Assembly: GCA_022570795.1 (NCBI GenBank)
Contig: JAKUDP010000023.1
Location: 62,001-126,000 of the forward strand
Origin: Sphaerulina vaccinii
Lineage: Eukaryota > Ascomycota > Dothideomycetes > Mycosphaerellales > Mycosphaerellaceae
Length of the DNA stretch: 64,000 nucleotides
Direction of reading: 5' to 3'
Both the position numbers and the translations under genes were made by a program. Below are positions 42,570-54,425 of the stretch, piece by piece. Positions within the stretch are counted from its first letter, which is position 1, and every line of letters starts with the position of its first letter. A model generated the notes under the pieces. The model did not search any database. It saw only the letters and a program-made list of their open reading frames with translations, and was not told the origin of the DNA.

Positions 42570-44048
42570 TTACTTGGCCGGCAGGACCCAAGTAGTCACA
42601 CTCTGGCCTGGCAGCGAACCACTCCATACCGTCCCACTTGTCGTGTTCAGCTGCATAAAAACCGAATTGGTGAAAGTGCTCAGCATGACCACAGTCCGAG
42701 AGCCGTTAGGGTTAACAGTAGCGATACTCTGCACAGTGCCATTCGAATTCGATCCACCACCTGCAACAGGCACGACGATTGAACCACGTGGCATGTATCT
42801 GCTGAACTGTGCCATCATGTAGTATGCCGTATTCAGCGTATACGTTCCGTCATCATTCACAGTCACAAGTCCCTGGCACTGGGAACAGCCACCATAGATG
42901 TGTGGCCCGTTGTTTTTATCAGCAGCAAGGGTCCACGCGATAGAGCCTGATCCCCAGTTCTGCAGTGGTCCAATTGTGAAAGCAGCAGCGTTGTACCAAG
43001 GCTGCGAAGATGGAGTCCAGCACTCTGACATGTATTGTATGACTCCGGTGTTGTTGGCTTTGAAGTCCGACATCGTGCTCCAAGGTGCAGAGCTGTAGCA
43101 ATGCCAGGCGATTGTGTTCACATACTGACCGGCGTTGTTCAGGATCGTCTGTGGATATGACGGCTGATCGAGATTGTGATCGTAGCCCCAGATCTGAGTT
43201 GTGAGACTTGCGTTCGCTAGAGCTGGTCCAACTCGGTTCTTGATCAACAGTGCGTTCTCGTAGTCGTAAACATACATGGTCGGAAATGCTGCATTCGAGT
43301 TGAGAGGCTCGTTCTGGATAGTGATAGCATTGACTGGGGCGCCTGCCTTAGAGTATGCCTGCAGGTACTTGACGAGGTACTGTGCAAATGCATAGGAGTA
43401 GTCAGTCTCGGTCGAGTTCAAATATGTGTCTTGCAAATTGTTGTTGGTCGCGTTGCCAGTCAGGACTCCATTGCGCTTCATCCAGCCTGGTGCACTCCAG
43501 GATGAACCCAACAAAGTCATAGCTGGTGCTGCAGTGCGCATCTTGGCGAGAAGAGCAGACATCGCAGTGCCATTTGTCCCTAGCGTGAAGTTGGCCATTG
43601 TAGTGTCCGGCTTGCCGTTATTGTCATCATATGTGTAGTTCGTGGCACTCATGTCGCTACCGCCAATACTGTGTCTCATCAATGAGAAATTGGCAGAGTT
43701 TGATTGACCGGCCGTCATCAGTACATTCATCAAGGATGTTTGTTGAGCGGCGGTAAGGCGGTTCCAGTTCACAACAGTGGCGTCTGTGACCGCAGCACCG
43801 AAGCCCGTAACATTTTGGCGATATGCTGCAGCGGTATCGTTCACGAACAGCCCCCACGGCTGACTTCCGGATGGTTGTGTGCCAGCACCTCTGGCGGGAG
43901 CAGTTATATTCGTGAGCTTGTATGTGCCGTTGTAGTTCGATGCGATGGCAGAGGCATTAACTGTTGATGCTTGTCGGACCTCGAGCAATGGTGTTCCGGT
44001 GGTTGGTAAAGCCGAGAAGGCGAGTGCTGTGATTAGAGAGAGCAGCAT
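42570..44048 (-). CDS. Glycoside hydrolase family 30 (endo-beta-1,6-glucanase-like), secreted
   Basis: 492 aa from ATG 44048, which places the signal peptide (MLLSLITALAFSALPTTGTP) at the N-terminus; the upstream in-frame extension is discarded. GH30 features: GFGAAVTDATVVNW, SLMRHSIGGSDMS, LLGSSWSAPGWMK, ITIQNEP (acid/base Glu) and IQYMSECW (nucleophile Glu), then a C-terminal beta-sandwich. The enzyme would cut beta-1,6-glucan in fungal walls, for remodelling or attack on other fungi. Many N-glycosylation sites. Confidence 0.92.
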   Translation of the reverse strand: MLLSLITALAFSALPTTGTPLLEVRQASTVNASAIASNYNGTYKLTNITAPARGAGTQPSGSQPWGLFVNDTAAAYRQNVTGFGAAVTDATVVNWNRLTAAQQTSLMNVLMTAGQSNSANFSLMRHSIGGSDMSATNYTYDDNNGKPDTTMANFTLGTNGTAMSALLAKMRTAAPAMTLLGSSWSAPGWMKRNGVLTGNATNNNLQDTYLNSTETDYSYAFAQYLVKYLQAYSKAGAPVNAITIQNEPLNSNAAFPTMYVYDYENALLIKNRVGPALANASLTTQIWGYDHNLDQPSYPQTILNNAGQYVNTIAWHCYSSAPWSTMSDFKANNTGVIQYMSECWTPSSQPWYNAAAFTIGPLQNWGSGSIAWTLAADKNNGPHIYGGCSQCQGLVTVNDDGTYTLNTAYYMMAQFSRYMPRGSIVVPVAGGGSNSNGTVQSIATVNPNGSRTVVMLSTFTNSVFMQLNTTSGTVWSGSLPGQSVTTWVLPAK

Positions 44049-44114
44049 GGTTCGTGACTGCGTTATCGAGTCTCTCGGATTATGTGTAATTCGCGTGGGA
44101 TCGCTATCCTGGGT

Positions 44115-44140
44115 TCTCGCGAGGGTACTTATATGCAATC
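44115..44140 (-). promoter_or_regulatory. TATA-like elements of the GH30 gene
   Basis: Two CATATAAG motifs on the minus strand, about 80-100 bp upstream of the start codon. Confidence 0.4.
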
Positions 44141-45371
44141 TTATATGCGATCCTTATGAAGGGGCAAACAACGCTAAGTTGGCGAGTCTTCGGCTTGCTA
44201 AACGAACAACAAAATCGTGGTATGCGATGCAAACACCAACCACTGGCCTCGGTTGCTCGTCCGAGAGTATTACGGTCTGGTCCTGGTCCGCATTCACATC
44301 GGAAAAGGAATGGCTCAGCACCCATCAAGCATGGAAATGAGGTTGAGGGCGTCTGCTGGTGGGATCTCGACTCGAGCTTGTGACCATGGACAGAAGACTA
44401 AGGTCATGCTGCAGTATCCACTAGCTGAGTGAGCCTTGGGCGAGACCAGGCGAGGTCGTCCTCACAGCTGAGCTTACTGCCTAGACGGATTGCAACATCC
44501 GGCGACTCGTGAAGTAGCCTTTTCGGCTTGAGCGAGATGTCGAACCAGGTGAGCACGCAGGTTGCGTCGTGGCGTTGCGCAACCACACTCGATTCAGTCC
44601 AGTGGCGCAGACGCCGAAGGCTCAGTTTGTGCGAGCCATCGTCATGGCTTGGTGAAGGTGGTGGTTGAAGGTCTGGATCTTCGCAGCTCGAACTTAGCGC
44701 TGATGTTAAGGCTCGGAGCGCAGCGATTCACTTTGACTGTGCATGTATAGGACTATCCATATATGTTGACATGCAGCAGACTAGTGGTCGGCTTGGCCCG
44801 CTAGATTGATCAAGATGGCTGCTAGAAGATTGCGAGCTTTCGGAGCATGGTCAAGATCTTGTGGTCCGTCACGGCGGAGTCGAGGTTGGACGTCGAGGAG
44901 GAGCAGAATTGAGATGTACTTCGGGTAACCACGTGTTGAGCGAACAAGAGGACAAATTTGCATAAGAGTTCTGGTTGGACCAATTGCAAGCATCATCTGC
45001 CTCCCGAGGACACTAAATGCAGGCTGATGGGATGTACCCAGCTCTAACAAGCATATGCGGTCAATAATGCCGACGGCAAGAACTAGGTTGCGATCAAATT
45101 CGTCGTGGAAACAGAATATTGACATGCTGGATCTTCGTCTGCCCAACTCCAGCATGTGTCGCGGACTTGTAGGCAGCATTCGGGACAATGCATACCATTT
45201 ATGAACAATGCAAGGAACTTGTGCAACAGTGATGTTGTTGAACATGTCTCGGTGACTGAACTTTGCGCGGCGGGGATACCTGGAATGCTCCCGCCAGAAG
45301 CTGCCGGAAAAGCGTGCCGCTCCCAGGACAGGTGGTGATCGACTGTGTGCACGCATGAGGGTGCATGTCTA
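44141..45371. other. Intergenic region
   Basis: Ordinary composition. A 191-codon minus-strand frame (44781-45356) is open but has no recognisable domain and weak coding character. It could be a remnant gene. Confidence 0.35.
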
Positions 45372-45458
45372 GCGTTGTTCAGTCCCAAGATTCGCATATG
45401 GCGTTGTTCAGTCCCAAGATTCGCATATGGCGTTGTTCAGTCCCAAGATTCGCATAGT
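45372..45458. repeat. 29-bp tandem repeat, three copies
   Basis: Unit GCGTTGTTCAGTCCCAAGAT followed by TCGCATATG, repeated at 45372, 45401 and 45430. Copies 1 and 2 are identical; copy 3 ends CATAGTG. Confidence 0.95.
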
Positions 45459-47233
45459 GCAATTCCTGTCAGGACGCAGCAGAAGTTTTGATGTCTGGTA
45501 GACATGTGGTCGCCAAACCAGGCAAAGTCCCATAGCTAGAAGGTTTCAAGCTCCGAGCCGTCCGTGCAAGAAGCACTGCCCATAACCAACCACCTGGAGT
45601 TGTACAGCTATGGACTTGCCGTTTTTAGGCTGAGCAGGAAGACTGGCGTCGAACTTGTCCTTTGCATATCAGGTGTGACGACACTCACATGAGCGCCAGT
45701 GGCAGAAGCTGATAGGGTTCCGAAGCTGAGTCCAGACTGTCTGCATCAGGCCTTGAGCTATGGGGATAAAGCGATGCAGTGCCATTGTAAAGTTGGTACG
45801 TCGGTGAAGCAGATGTTGAGCCTAGGCGTAAAGCTCTTCCGGCCCGGCAGCAAGATAGATCTGGTAAGTGTTCGCCAACATTGAAAGATCCCCAGCCATC
45901 TTCGACGCACTCAGTGATCGAGGTCATTGTGAAGGGCATTCCACGTATGTATCACGTCGCGCTTCGCGGTGTAAGATGGTCCTCCGACGTAGTTCCAGGA
46001 CAGGAAGGTGTGTATCGAGACCTAGAGAATGCCGACGACTGCAATCAGGACACTACGAGCAAGAGTCCACGAGGCCTTCCTCGGAAGCGGATGTTGCAGC
46101 TCTGCGTCCGCGCGCTCAATCGTGCCTCACGAATCCGAGGAGCGCTGGACTGTCCTGCAAGCGTCACAAGGCACTGACTAGGGCGCCGGAAAAAGATCAG
46201 TCCCCTGAGAAAGTGGTGGGTGTACTCCCAGCAGAAGAACATGGCCGGAGGATCAGCGCAGGGCTCCGTCTGGTACACATAACGGCCCTGCCATGAGGCA
46301 GTCGAAATGGTGCACTCCAATTGGTCTGAGCACCATTTCTGGAAAATGCTCACTGCACTTCGCGTGCGGCATCGTAGTCTCCGACAGCCAGCGATGTAGC
46401 GACGCGAAGGTATCCGCGTCGAGTGAGCAAGTCCTTGGCTGGCAGTTCGTTCCCTGGGCACACAAGGTAGAGTCCTCGCCGCCTGGCAGTGGACCACTCG
46501 GGATGGAGTGTTTGTTGGGCGTGGACGACTATGCCTGCAGATGTGATTCAGTCTTGTGTAGCGAACCATTGATCGCATTCGTCGAGAGCTTGAGCCTCTC
46601 AAACATCATGCAAGGCGTGTAGCATAGCGTTGGGAAACGAGGGTCAACGGTGTTGCCCCTGGCAGAGCGTTGTTGGTAGAAGGAATCTAAGAAGGGCGAT
46701 AGCCGTTTCATGGACCGTCTCGATACAGCCCTGCTCGACAGAAGCCCTGAATAGCACTTTTGAGGACATTGCGAGCAGTGATAGCTTCCTGGCTCGATGG
46801 AAAGGCCATATATGGGATGTTGTTGATGAAAAAGAAAAGAGAGCTCAGGTGTTCGTGATGAAGTGAGATGTCTTCACATCCTTGCAAGAGAAGCTTGGCC
46901 GATGGCGTTGTTCCAAAGCTACCGCGAACCGTCCTTCTCCTTCTCCCAGCATCAACGTGTCCACTCGTTATCAAGTTGATGCACTTCATCTCCCTCAATT
47001 TTCTCCTTGACAATCAAGCTACTGATCATGAGGTTCTGGCATCATTACTATCGATCTGTGAATAGACATGAAGGTTGCGGATGATGGACGCCACCCGCAG
47101 TCACAATGTGAGACTGGCCAACCACCTTCCTCAGCACAGCGCGTGCAAGGACGATCAAGACATGAGCAGCTAGGCACGCGTCATATCTGGACATGCAGCC
47201 GGAACTGAACGCGTTCTCCTTACGGCCTCCAAC
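45459..47233. other. Gene-poor region with short overlapping frames
   Basis: About 1.8 kb on which several medium frames overlap on both strands (for example 46045-46602 minus) without a recognisable domain. Probably non-coding or decayed sequence. Confidence 0.35.
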
Positions 47234-48727
47234 ATGTTCTTACGGCTTCATCAGCTACTATACAGAAGATCCATGGCGACTATGGCCAACCAGATGAAGA
47301 CCTCGGCATCTTTAAGCGGGCATACGCCAAAGAAGCTCATCGTGTGCTGTGATGGCACATGGCGAAACAGCGATAGTGGCATCTAGAACGAGACTGGTTT
47401 ATCCTGGCTATGGCGAGGCATGGAACAAGTCCCGACGAACGTCACCAGGATATCGCGTGCCATCAAAAGCGTCGATCATCAGGGCAAGCAGCAGATTGTT
47501 TACTACCAGGCCGGTGTTGGCAGCAATGGGAATCTGATCGAACGTATAGTTGGAGGCGCCCTAGGTGTAGGACTTGCGCCGAACATTCGGGAAGCATATT
47601 CATTTCTGGCCAACAACTATATGCCTGGCGATGAGATCTTCTTGATTGGGTTCTCGAGAGGTGCCTTCACCGCTAGGTCTGTGGGAGGCATGATCTCTGA
47701 TCTATGACTACTCAACACAGAAGGCCAGGACTACTTAGTGGATGTCTTCGAGGACTGGGAGCACGCTGGATCCGACGGCTACCATACTCTACTCGCAAAA
47801 GGACAGCCAAAGTTTTCTGTTAAGACAGGAGGTGCAGATCCCAAGGCCTATGTCAAAAGTTATCGTGATGCACTCCAGGATCTGGGCTACTGCAGCGCAG
47901 AACCTGTTCCAATTAAGGCGATAGGCGTATTTGATACCGTGGGCTCACTAGGAATACCTGTGAATCCACTATTTCAACGTCTGGGCTTCCCACTTGTCCT
48001 CCGCGAATACCGCTTCTACAACACCGATCTAGGCAGAAATGTAGAGAACGCTTTCCAAGCCTTAGCACTGGACGAGTCTCGCAGCGCATATCGCCCAGCT
48101 ATGTGGCAGAAACCTCCAGATGTGAAGGCAAACCTCAAACAGTGCTGGTTTCCTGGTGTCCACACCAATGTTGGTGGTGGCTATCCCGATGCTGGCTTGT
48201 CGAACATCACCCTCGCATGGATGATGTCCAACTTAGAGCCTTTCATCGACTTCGATCCCGACTACATTCGAAAGCAACATGCCAGGAATCAGGAATATCT
48301 TAGGAAAGAAGCAGTGCCCGAGACCGGATTTCAATGGGCAGCCAGCCAGCTCCGCAATACAGCCAAAGGACTTCGAGCACTATTAGGCATAGTCCCGCGC
48401 CAACCTGGTCGCTACCATGTTGTAGATAAGAGGACATTGAAAGTGTTGCATGAAAGACCTCTTCAGAACACCAATGAGCGTATTCATGTTGCAGTGCGCT
48501 CGCGAGGCGTGACCGAGGGACTAGACGAGCGCAACAAGGTCGCCAAATACAAGCCCAGGGCTCTCAAGAGCAGCGATTACGAGCTAGTTGATGGCAATGC
48601 TGAGCCGGGGAAGGCAAGTTGGCGATATGTTGGAAAGGATAAGCAGTTCGCTGGTATGGCCTTGCCAGAGGACGAGCTTGGAACCTTCGAAAAGGAGATT
48701 TTCCAGGATTACGTCGCTCGGCCGTGA
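47234..48727 (+). pseudogene. DUF2235 (T6SS Tle1-like phospholipase domain) gene with two nonsense codons
   Basis: 498 codons in one frame from ATG 47234 to TGA 48727. N-terminal KKLIVCCDGTW, the nucleophile elbow IGFSRGAFTARSVGG, VFDTVGSLG and WFPGVHTNVGGGYPD are the family's hallmarks (alpha/beta hydrolase, Ser-Asp-His). Two in-frame stops interrupt it: TAG at 47384-47386 and TGA at 47705-47707, the latter just after GGMISDL where homologs continue with a glycine. Otherwise the frame is perfect, so inactivation seems recent, or the stops reflect assembly errors. The first stop would come from CAG by a CpA to TpA change. Function in fungi is largely uncharacterised. Confidence 0.85.
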
Positions 48728-49883
48728 ACGGGCACGCCCTCTTAGGATGTCGATTTGAGACCATAGGCACTCTTTGTCGCTTCTCAGCGAGGTGGAGCCT
48801 CCAGGACGACGAATCTACCAAGCTCCCAGCCGGTCCAGCCCTGTGCTCCGATCATTGGAGTGTCAGCAGAGGCAAGATCTTGCCTGAGCCACCATTGATC
48901 GAACTTCGGCAGGTCAAGTGCGAGCAGGTCCGGTTTCGATTGAGCTCTCTATGAACACAGCGGCTGTCAACCCTGGCTCATGGTCCTCGTCGGATATGTT
49001 ACGCGTTGTGGCTGGCCTCAATGCTCTGTAGCTTGACCTTGTATTTTTGGACATCGCAGTGCGGGCAATTAGCTGCAAAATGGAATGAGTGAAGCCATAC
49101 TTACCAATATGGCCAGTCTACAATTTATACATTGTTGTGAGGAACGTATCTTTACGAAAGATCGACCACAACTTCACGCTCGGCTGCCACGAACTACTTC
49201 TATGAGTATGCCAAAACTTGGACCTCAAATTGAGCTGCTTGTAAGGGAATGTCAACACTAGAATTTCAAGGGCGGGACAGCAATGGCCTCGAACTAGGCT
49301 TGTTTTGTCAACCCAAAGCTCAGACCATAATGCATATGTGGCGTTGATCCTTCGACACTTGCGCGCCCAGCTTCAAGATCTCCACGATTCAGCTGAAGCG
49401 CTGCTGCCACATTTGCCAAATGACATTGATTCCCCAGCGGTTGGACCAAACATCTCCTCGTCTCACCCAGTGCTCACCAGACATATTGTTATCACAATGC
49501 TCAACGGCACAATGCCACCAGTTCAGCCAGTGCTAAGATTAGCATTGGAAGTTGCAAAGGTGCCCACCTTTAATAGCAAATGTCCATATCACGAACGAAG
49601 ATGCAAGGTAAGCATCAGACACTTGATGCAAAGCTGTAACATGTTCCAGGATCTGTACGAATCATGGTCTTGTCGGATACCCTTCTGACATCTCGTCGAA
49701 ATCTTCTCCACTTGCTTAAGCACCTAGCTCGTTAACACGACTGCGATTGTAGTAGCACAGTCGACGTTCGATACGGGGAGAGATGAGTGTATAGCGAGAA
49801 TTTGAGGCAGAGTCCGAGAAGGCCACGATCCGATAAGGTCCTGGGAGACATTAGTCCGACAGAGGCGTTGACTCCTATTTGTA
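48728..49883. other. Intergenic region, possible degraded coding remnant
   Basis: A frame at 49305-49688 lacks an ATG and matches nothing I know. Sequence just before 49884 may be the decayed DNA-binding part of the next gene. Confidence 0.3.
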
Positions 49884-51195
49884 GTGCCATTTGACTACGT
49901 CTAACGCGCCACGAGAGCGTGTTACCAAACCCATAAGAACGGTCACCGAGATCAGTGCTTCCGAAGAAGTGGCATTCGCCTTGCCTCTTACGGTAGTGCA
50001 GAGTCCTGATGATCGTAAAGCTATGCATCATTTCTGTCACTACGCCGCGCTAGACCTATCGAATTATGTCTCCAACCATTTCTGGGAACGTGTGGTACTA
50101 CTGGGTTGCCAGTCAGACCCAGCTGTACAACAAGCTGCTATCGCAGTCGGCGATGCGCACCTTGAACTCTACGCCACCGCATACATGTCCCGCAGGTCAC
50201 TCACTGGCTTCCAGAAGGCTTTGAGGCAGCTTAGAACGTACATGAGTCAAACTAAGCCATCTCGTGAGGTCGTTCTGATGTGTTGCATTCTATTCTTCAC
50301 TTTCGAGAAGCTTCGCAACGACGACTTCGCAGCTGATGTCCGCCTGAGAAGTGGATTGTCAATAGACCAGACCTCTTCCACCGAGAGCGATTCGCGCAAA
50401 GACATGGCTGCTATATTGATGCAGCTCGATATCGAAAGTACTATCCGGCAGCTCGGTAGCCGAGCGCCTCAGCTGCTGCTCCCCAAGGACATGATGATGG
50501 CTGAGCCGTGCTATGCAAGTGCTCTTGGTAATGCGCTCAAGTTCACCACTGCTGAGGATTTCACCGAGCCTTGGCTAGCATACTGTCATGATCTGTGGCG
50601 GTTCGTTGGTGACACAGCCCAGTACCGACACTTCCCAGCGCATGCAGTCCCGCTGCACATGCTCGAACAGAAGCGATCCTTTGTCGCACGTCTCAGGACC
50701 TGGAGGTTGGCCATGGACGAGTACATCTTCCAGCATCCGATCGTCAATTTGACAGAACTCATAACACTTCCTCACAACGAAGCCACGAACAAAAGAATCT
50801 TCGACAGTGCCAGTGCTCTTGTCATAGAGTCGCACTATCTCTCGATGAAGAGGGTGCTTGCCGAATGCATTCAAAACGAAACGAATCCAAAGCCATTCGA
50901 TCGTAACCCGGAGAAGCTGTTGAGAATGGGGCAGACCGCACTTGCGCTACAACATGCACATAAGCGAAGAAGCAACTTGCACGTCAGAAAGAGCTTGACA
51001 ACTCATATCGGCATGGTTGACTCACTGTTTGTGCTCGCTCATCGTACGAGCTTCCCAGACATAAGATCTCGTGCAATAGAGCTCATTCGCGGCTTCGAGG
51101 AGATGTTGGGCGTCTCTGATATGTCGCCTTTGGGAGCAGGCTCGGGAGCGATACCGCCGGATCTTGTTGTGTTTCTTGAGCTTCCTGGTCATTAG
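49884..51195 (+). pseudogene. Fungal transcription-factor regulatory domain without DNA-binding cluster
   Basis: A long frame is open from 49884 (preceded by TAG at 49881-49883) and reaches TAG-free to the stop at 51195, but its first ATG is only at 50023. The body (MHHFCHYAALDLSNYVSNHFWERVVL, QQAAIAVGDAHLEL, VVLMCCILFFTFEKLRND) is the middle region typical of Zn2Cys6 regulators. No Zn2Cys6 cluster is found in frame upstream; the 150 bp before it is interrupted by stops in all three frames. Either the N-terminus is decayed, or an exon further upstream is missed, or the gene encodes a DNA-binding-free regulator. Confidence 0.55.
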
Positions 51196-51781
51196 CGCGA
51201 TCTGGCTGTTCGTGTGGATGCTCAGCCTCATATCTCGGTCCGACCTCATCCCAGCAGAAGCAACTTGCGTTCGGTGCTTGCTCGTCTTAACGGGACACAT
51301 CTACGTACGAGAGCTGAGGGAAGGGGTCAATGCCGGCCTCTCTGCGATCTTGCGCTGTCTATGCTACTAAAAGCAACCTCGGCGTGCGAATGAAGTCGAC
51401 ATTCGAAACGGAGAGGTTGTATCAAAATCCAAGCTTCGTGCCTAATATTTCTCGCGATCGCAGCCGTTTATGCAGCTTAATGCAGAGAGAGTGCATGGCA
51501 GCAACATTCATTTTCCTCGAGCCCTGGTACAAAGTGCCGAACTAGCGCGAAATGTCTTGGCAACACAATCGGGCCATTGATGCTATGCTATCCCTCCTAA
51601 GTATGGAGCACGGAAAAGGCCGACCCAGCATCTGGAGTCTTTGCAAATTGCTTGTTGACCCGACTATTCCGGACGACAGGTTCTTTTATCTGCTTGTGTG
51701 CAACTCCACGGTCAAAAGAGAGAGCCGTCAAACCGATCATTGTACCCCAACCTTGTCTCAACACTAGAGCTCACTTCCATT
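51196..51781. other. Intergenic region
   Basis: No convincing gene. It includes the upstream region of the small secreted protein. Confidence 0.4.
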
Positions 51782-52126
51782 ATGCGTCTCACAGCACTCG
51801 TCGCTGTCTTCTCGACACTGGCTGCATTTGCAGCTGCTGGGCCAATTCCTTCCAACCAGGACGTAAGTGTTTCCGCGCCCTCTTACGGGCTACCGACGTC
51901 AGATACTGACACAGTCTCCCAGCCAAATGTGTCGTATAACGCTCCTACGATCGATGCTCGAGGCATAGGCGCAGTCATCAAAGGAGCCTTGAAGATCGGA
52001 AGCAAAGCCAAGCCACCAGCTGGTCCAGTTTCACCGGCTCCAGGAGGAATTTTCTCCCAAGCTTGGAGTATACCTGCGAAGAAGCCAAGTTTACTATCGA
52101 AGCTGAATCCTTTCAAGAGCGGCTAG
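51782..52126 (+). CDS. Small secreted protein with cationic amphipathic segment
   Basis: 114 aa from ATG 51782, chosen because it starts the signal peptide MRLTALVAVFSTLAAFAAAGP. The mature part has an unstructured Ser/Pro/Asp-rich stretch, then after Arg the segment GIGAVIKGALKIGSKAK, basic and amphipathic with Gly repeats like helical membrane-active peptides, then Pro-rich sequence and a basic end (KKPSLLSKLNPFKSG). There are no cysteines after the signal. An antimicrobial or effector role is inferred from physical character only. Confidence 0.6.
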   Translation: MRLTALVAVFSTLAAFAAAGPIPSNQDVSVSAPSYGLPTSDTDTVSQPNVSYNAPTIDARGIGAVIKGALKIGSKAKPPAGPVSPAPGGIFSQAWSIPAKKPSLLSKLNPFKSG

Positions 52127-52834
52127 AGCACATGGTCTGGACAATTCAAAGGAGTCTGGTTATACGCAGCCGCTCCCAGATTTGCAGGGAGTTGTGAGCA
52201 CTTGACCAACGCTGCGTCGAGCACCGGTGACAAGGTTGATATGATGGAGTGGCATTCGGTACTGGTCACTGCCTCCGAGGAGTGTGTGGTGGATGTCTCC
52301 CAGACTTACTTGTCATGCATTGCAGGCTGCGCCAACTTGCAATGTGAGTTGCGCCCGACTGCGAGGTGTGGAGTGTAAATCCAGAGAGACCGCATGGCTG
52401 GAGCATAGCAACACTCGGGCTGCGAATGGTATTGGATCATGAATCGTAAGCACCATTGCGTCGTATGAGAACTCAAGACGAAGACAGAGCTCAATACCAC
52501 TTAGCAAACGAGGTGCACAAAGAGCTGTGCGATACTAGAAACGCTGTGACACTTTGGATTCTGAACTCAATTGCTTACTCACAGATCGTCCAAACCATAG
52601 CAATACTGCAGACTTGGCTGTAGTCGAGACTTCAGGGTGTAAATTACGGCCATGAAGCCTATGTCGATCATTGCTGCGAGCCAAGCAAATGCGGCCGCAC
52701 CTTGGATGCCATCACCGCGTGTCAGGGGCTATGCGCGCTATCGATCGTGCATAGGTACGTATGTATATCTAGCGAGAACTGATGAGTCTTATCATGGTCT
52801 ACAAACCTGAACAAACCACTTGCAAGCAAGCAAT
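52127..52834. other. Intergenic region
   Basis: About 700 bp with no gene or repeat that I could support. Confidence 0.4.
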
Positions 52835-54425
52835 ATGTTCAACCTTTGGAATACCTTCCTTCGAGAACAGCCAACCAAGAATAATACCGAAAAACATGGA
52901 AGCGAGAAAGTCATCCATCCACTGCATGCCTTCGATGATGAGAAGACTCTACGAGAAATTGTAGTGGCTTGGACATTGCGATTCGACGATGTTCTAGATC
53001 CTGATCAATTGAGAACCTCCTTTAAACAATTGTTGCAGATTGGGGATTGGAAGAAGTTAAGTGGGAGATTGAGGTTGAATGTACGTTATACATGATGAAG
53101 TTGGCTTGATTTACGCTTATTGCTGACGAGACTATCCGTGTGATAACAGGAAGATACCAAGAGACTAGAAATTCATTGCCAGTCATCGTCTATGGAGCAG
53201 TCAAGCTTTGCATTCTATCACGAGATCATTGCGGAACCAATCGAACAACATGCACTAGGAAAAAGGCTTCCCAACATGACAGAGGAGCCTTCGATACAAA
53301 GTGGTCCGGACTCATTTCAAGCGTTCGCCACACAGGAAGGACTAACGCCGACGCAATTGAGCGATTTCTTGCAAGGCGATTTCTTGCAAGGCGATGTTCC
53401 CATTCTTTCGCTGAAAGTCACTTCGTTCGAGAATGCGACTTTAGTCGCTCTTGCTTATCCGCATTTGTTGATGGATGTCATGGGCCAGCAAGCGCTCGTC
53501 AAGAATTGGTCTTTGGTATTGGCAGGACGTGAAGCAGAAGCTGAGTCATTACTTGGAGCTCGAGAAGATGTACTGCTACATGCCGCGCAGCAGGCAGGAT
53601 CTGATCTCGAGATGTGGAAGATGGGTCTACAGAGGCTGCCCGGCTGGGGAATGGCAGCGTTTGGATTGAGAATGGTATGGGATATGCTCTGGACTGGGCG
53701 AGCAAGAAACGAAGATGATATTTCTGCCGGAGAAAGCCATGCTGGCACTTCGAGAGCAGGCGTATCGGGAACTCGCCAGTGCAGATTCGTCAAGTATACC
53801 ATTCCTGACTGATGGTGATATTCTCACTGGTTGGTTGGCACACGTGGTTCATTCAGCGCTTCCAGCACCACGACCAGTGACGATACGCCACGCTGTGAAC
53901 GCCCGTTTCAGAGTCCCAGCGATCAGGCAAGCGGCTGGTGCCTTCATTCAAAACCTTGTTGTACCGGCGTACACGCTCTTTTCAGCCCATGACATGGCAC
54001 AGGGCTGCATCGGAAAAGTGGCCAAGGAGAATCGACAGCAGATCACAGCTCAAGCATGTGAAAGTCAGGTCCTGGCGTTCGTAAGAGAAATACAGTCCAA
54101 GCCGAGAGAGGAACAGGATCTGAGCGCTCTGTGTGGCAGATCTGATGCGTTACTGATGCCATTCACGGACTGGACCAGAGCAAACCTTTTCGAAGTGGTC
54201 GATTTCAGCCCAGCAGTCGTCACATCGGAAGGTGAGAGGGAGGAAGAGCGCAGCAAGTCGCCAGGGAGACTTGTGTACCAGCACGCCTCGTCGATGAGGC
54301 CCAGCTTATGGGTGAGGACCCTGGTGGCTATCTTTGGCAAGAACCTCCAAGGAGATTACTGGATCAATGGAGTATTTGCGCCAGGGGTGTGGGCCAAGTT
54401 GGAAGAGGCACTGGCATCCATGTGA
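52835..54425 (+). CDS. Acyltransferase of the BAHD / trichothecene-acetyltransferase type, frame broken once
   Basis: Exon 1 is 52835-53080 and exon 2 starts at 53150 after a 69-nt intron (GTACGT..AACAG). The first part contains the H-x3-D motif (AYPHLLMDVMGQ). Near 53714 the coding frame shifts: codons up to RARNE (53711-53713) continue one base later as MIFLPEKAMLALREQ to the stop at 54425. A 1-bp insertion explains this; a 40-nt intron at 53675-53714 would also restore frame, but it would be very short and would delete conserved-looking residues. The C-terminal half has FTDWTRANLFEVVDFSPA. Such enzymes move acyl groups from CoA to small molecules. A 15-bp tandem repeat gives DFLQGDFLQGD. 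No biosynthetic core gene is nearby. Confidence 0.65.

Noticed and set aside
44781..45356. Minus-strand 191-aa ORF as a gene
   Set aside because: No recognisable domain, competing frames on the other strand and no leader or splice support; kept only as a note in the intergenic entry.
45372..45458. CRISPR-like array
   Set aside because: The 29-bp units are directly adjacent with no spacers and the genome is a fungal nuclear one; it is a plain minisatellite.
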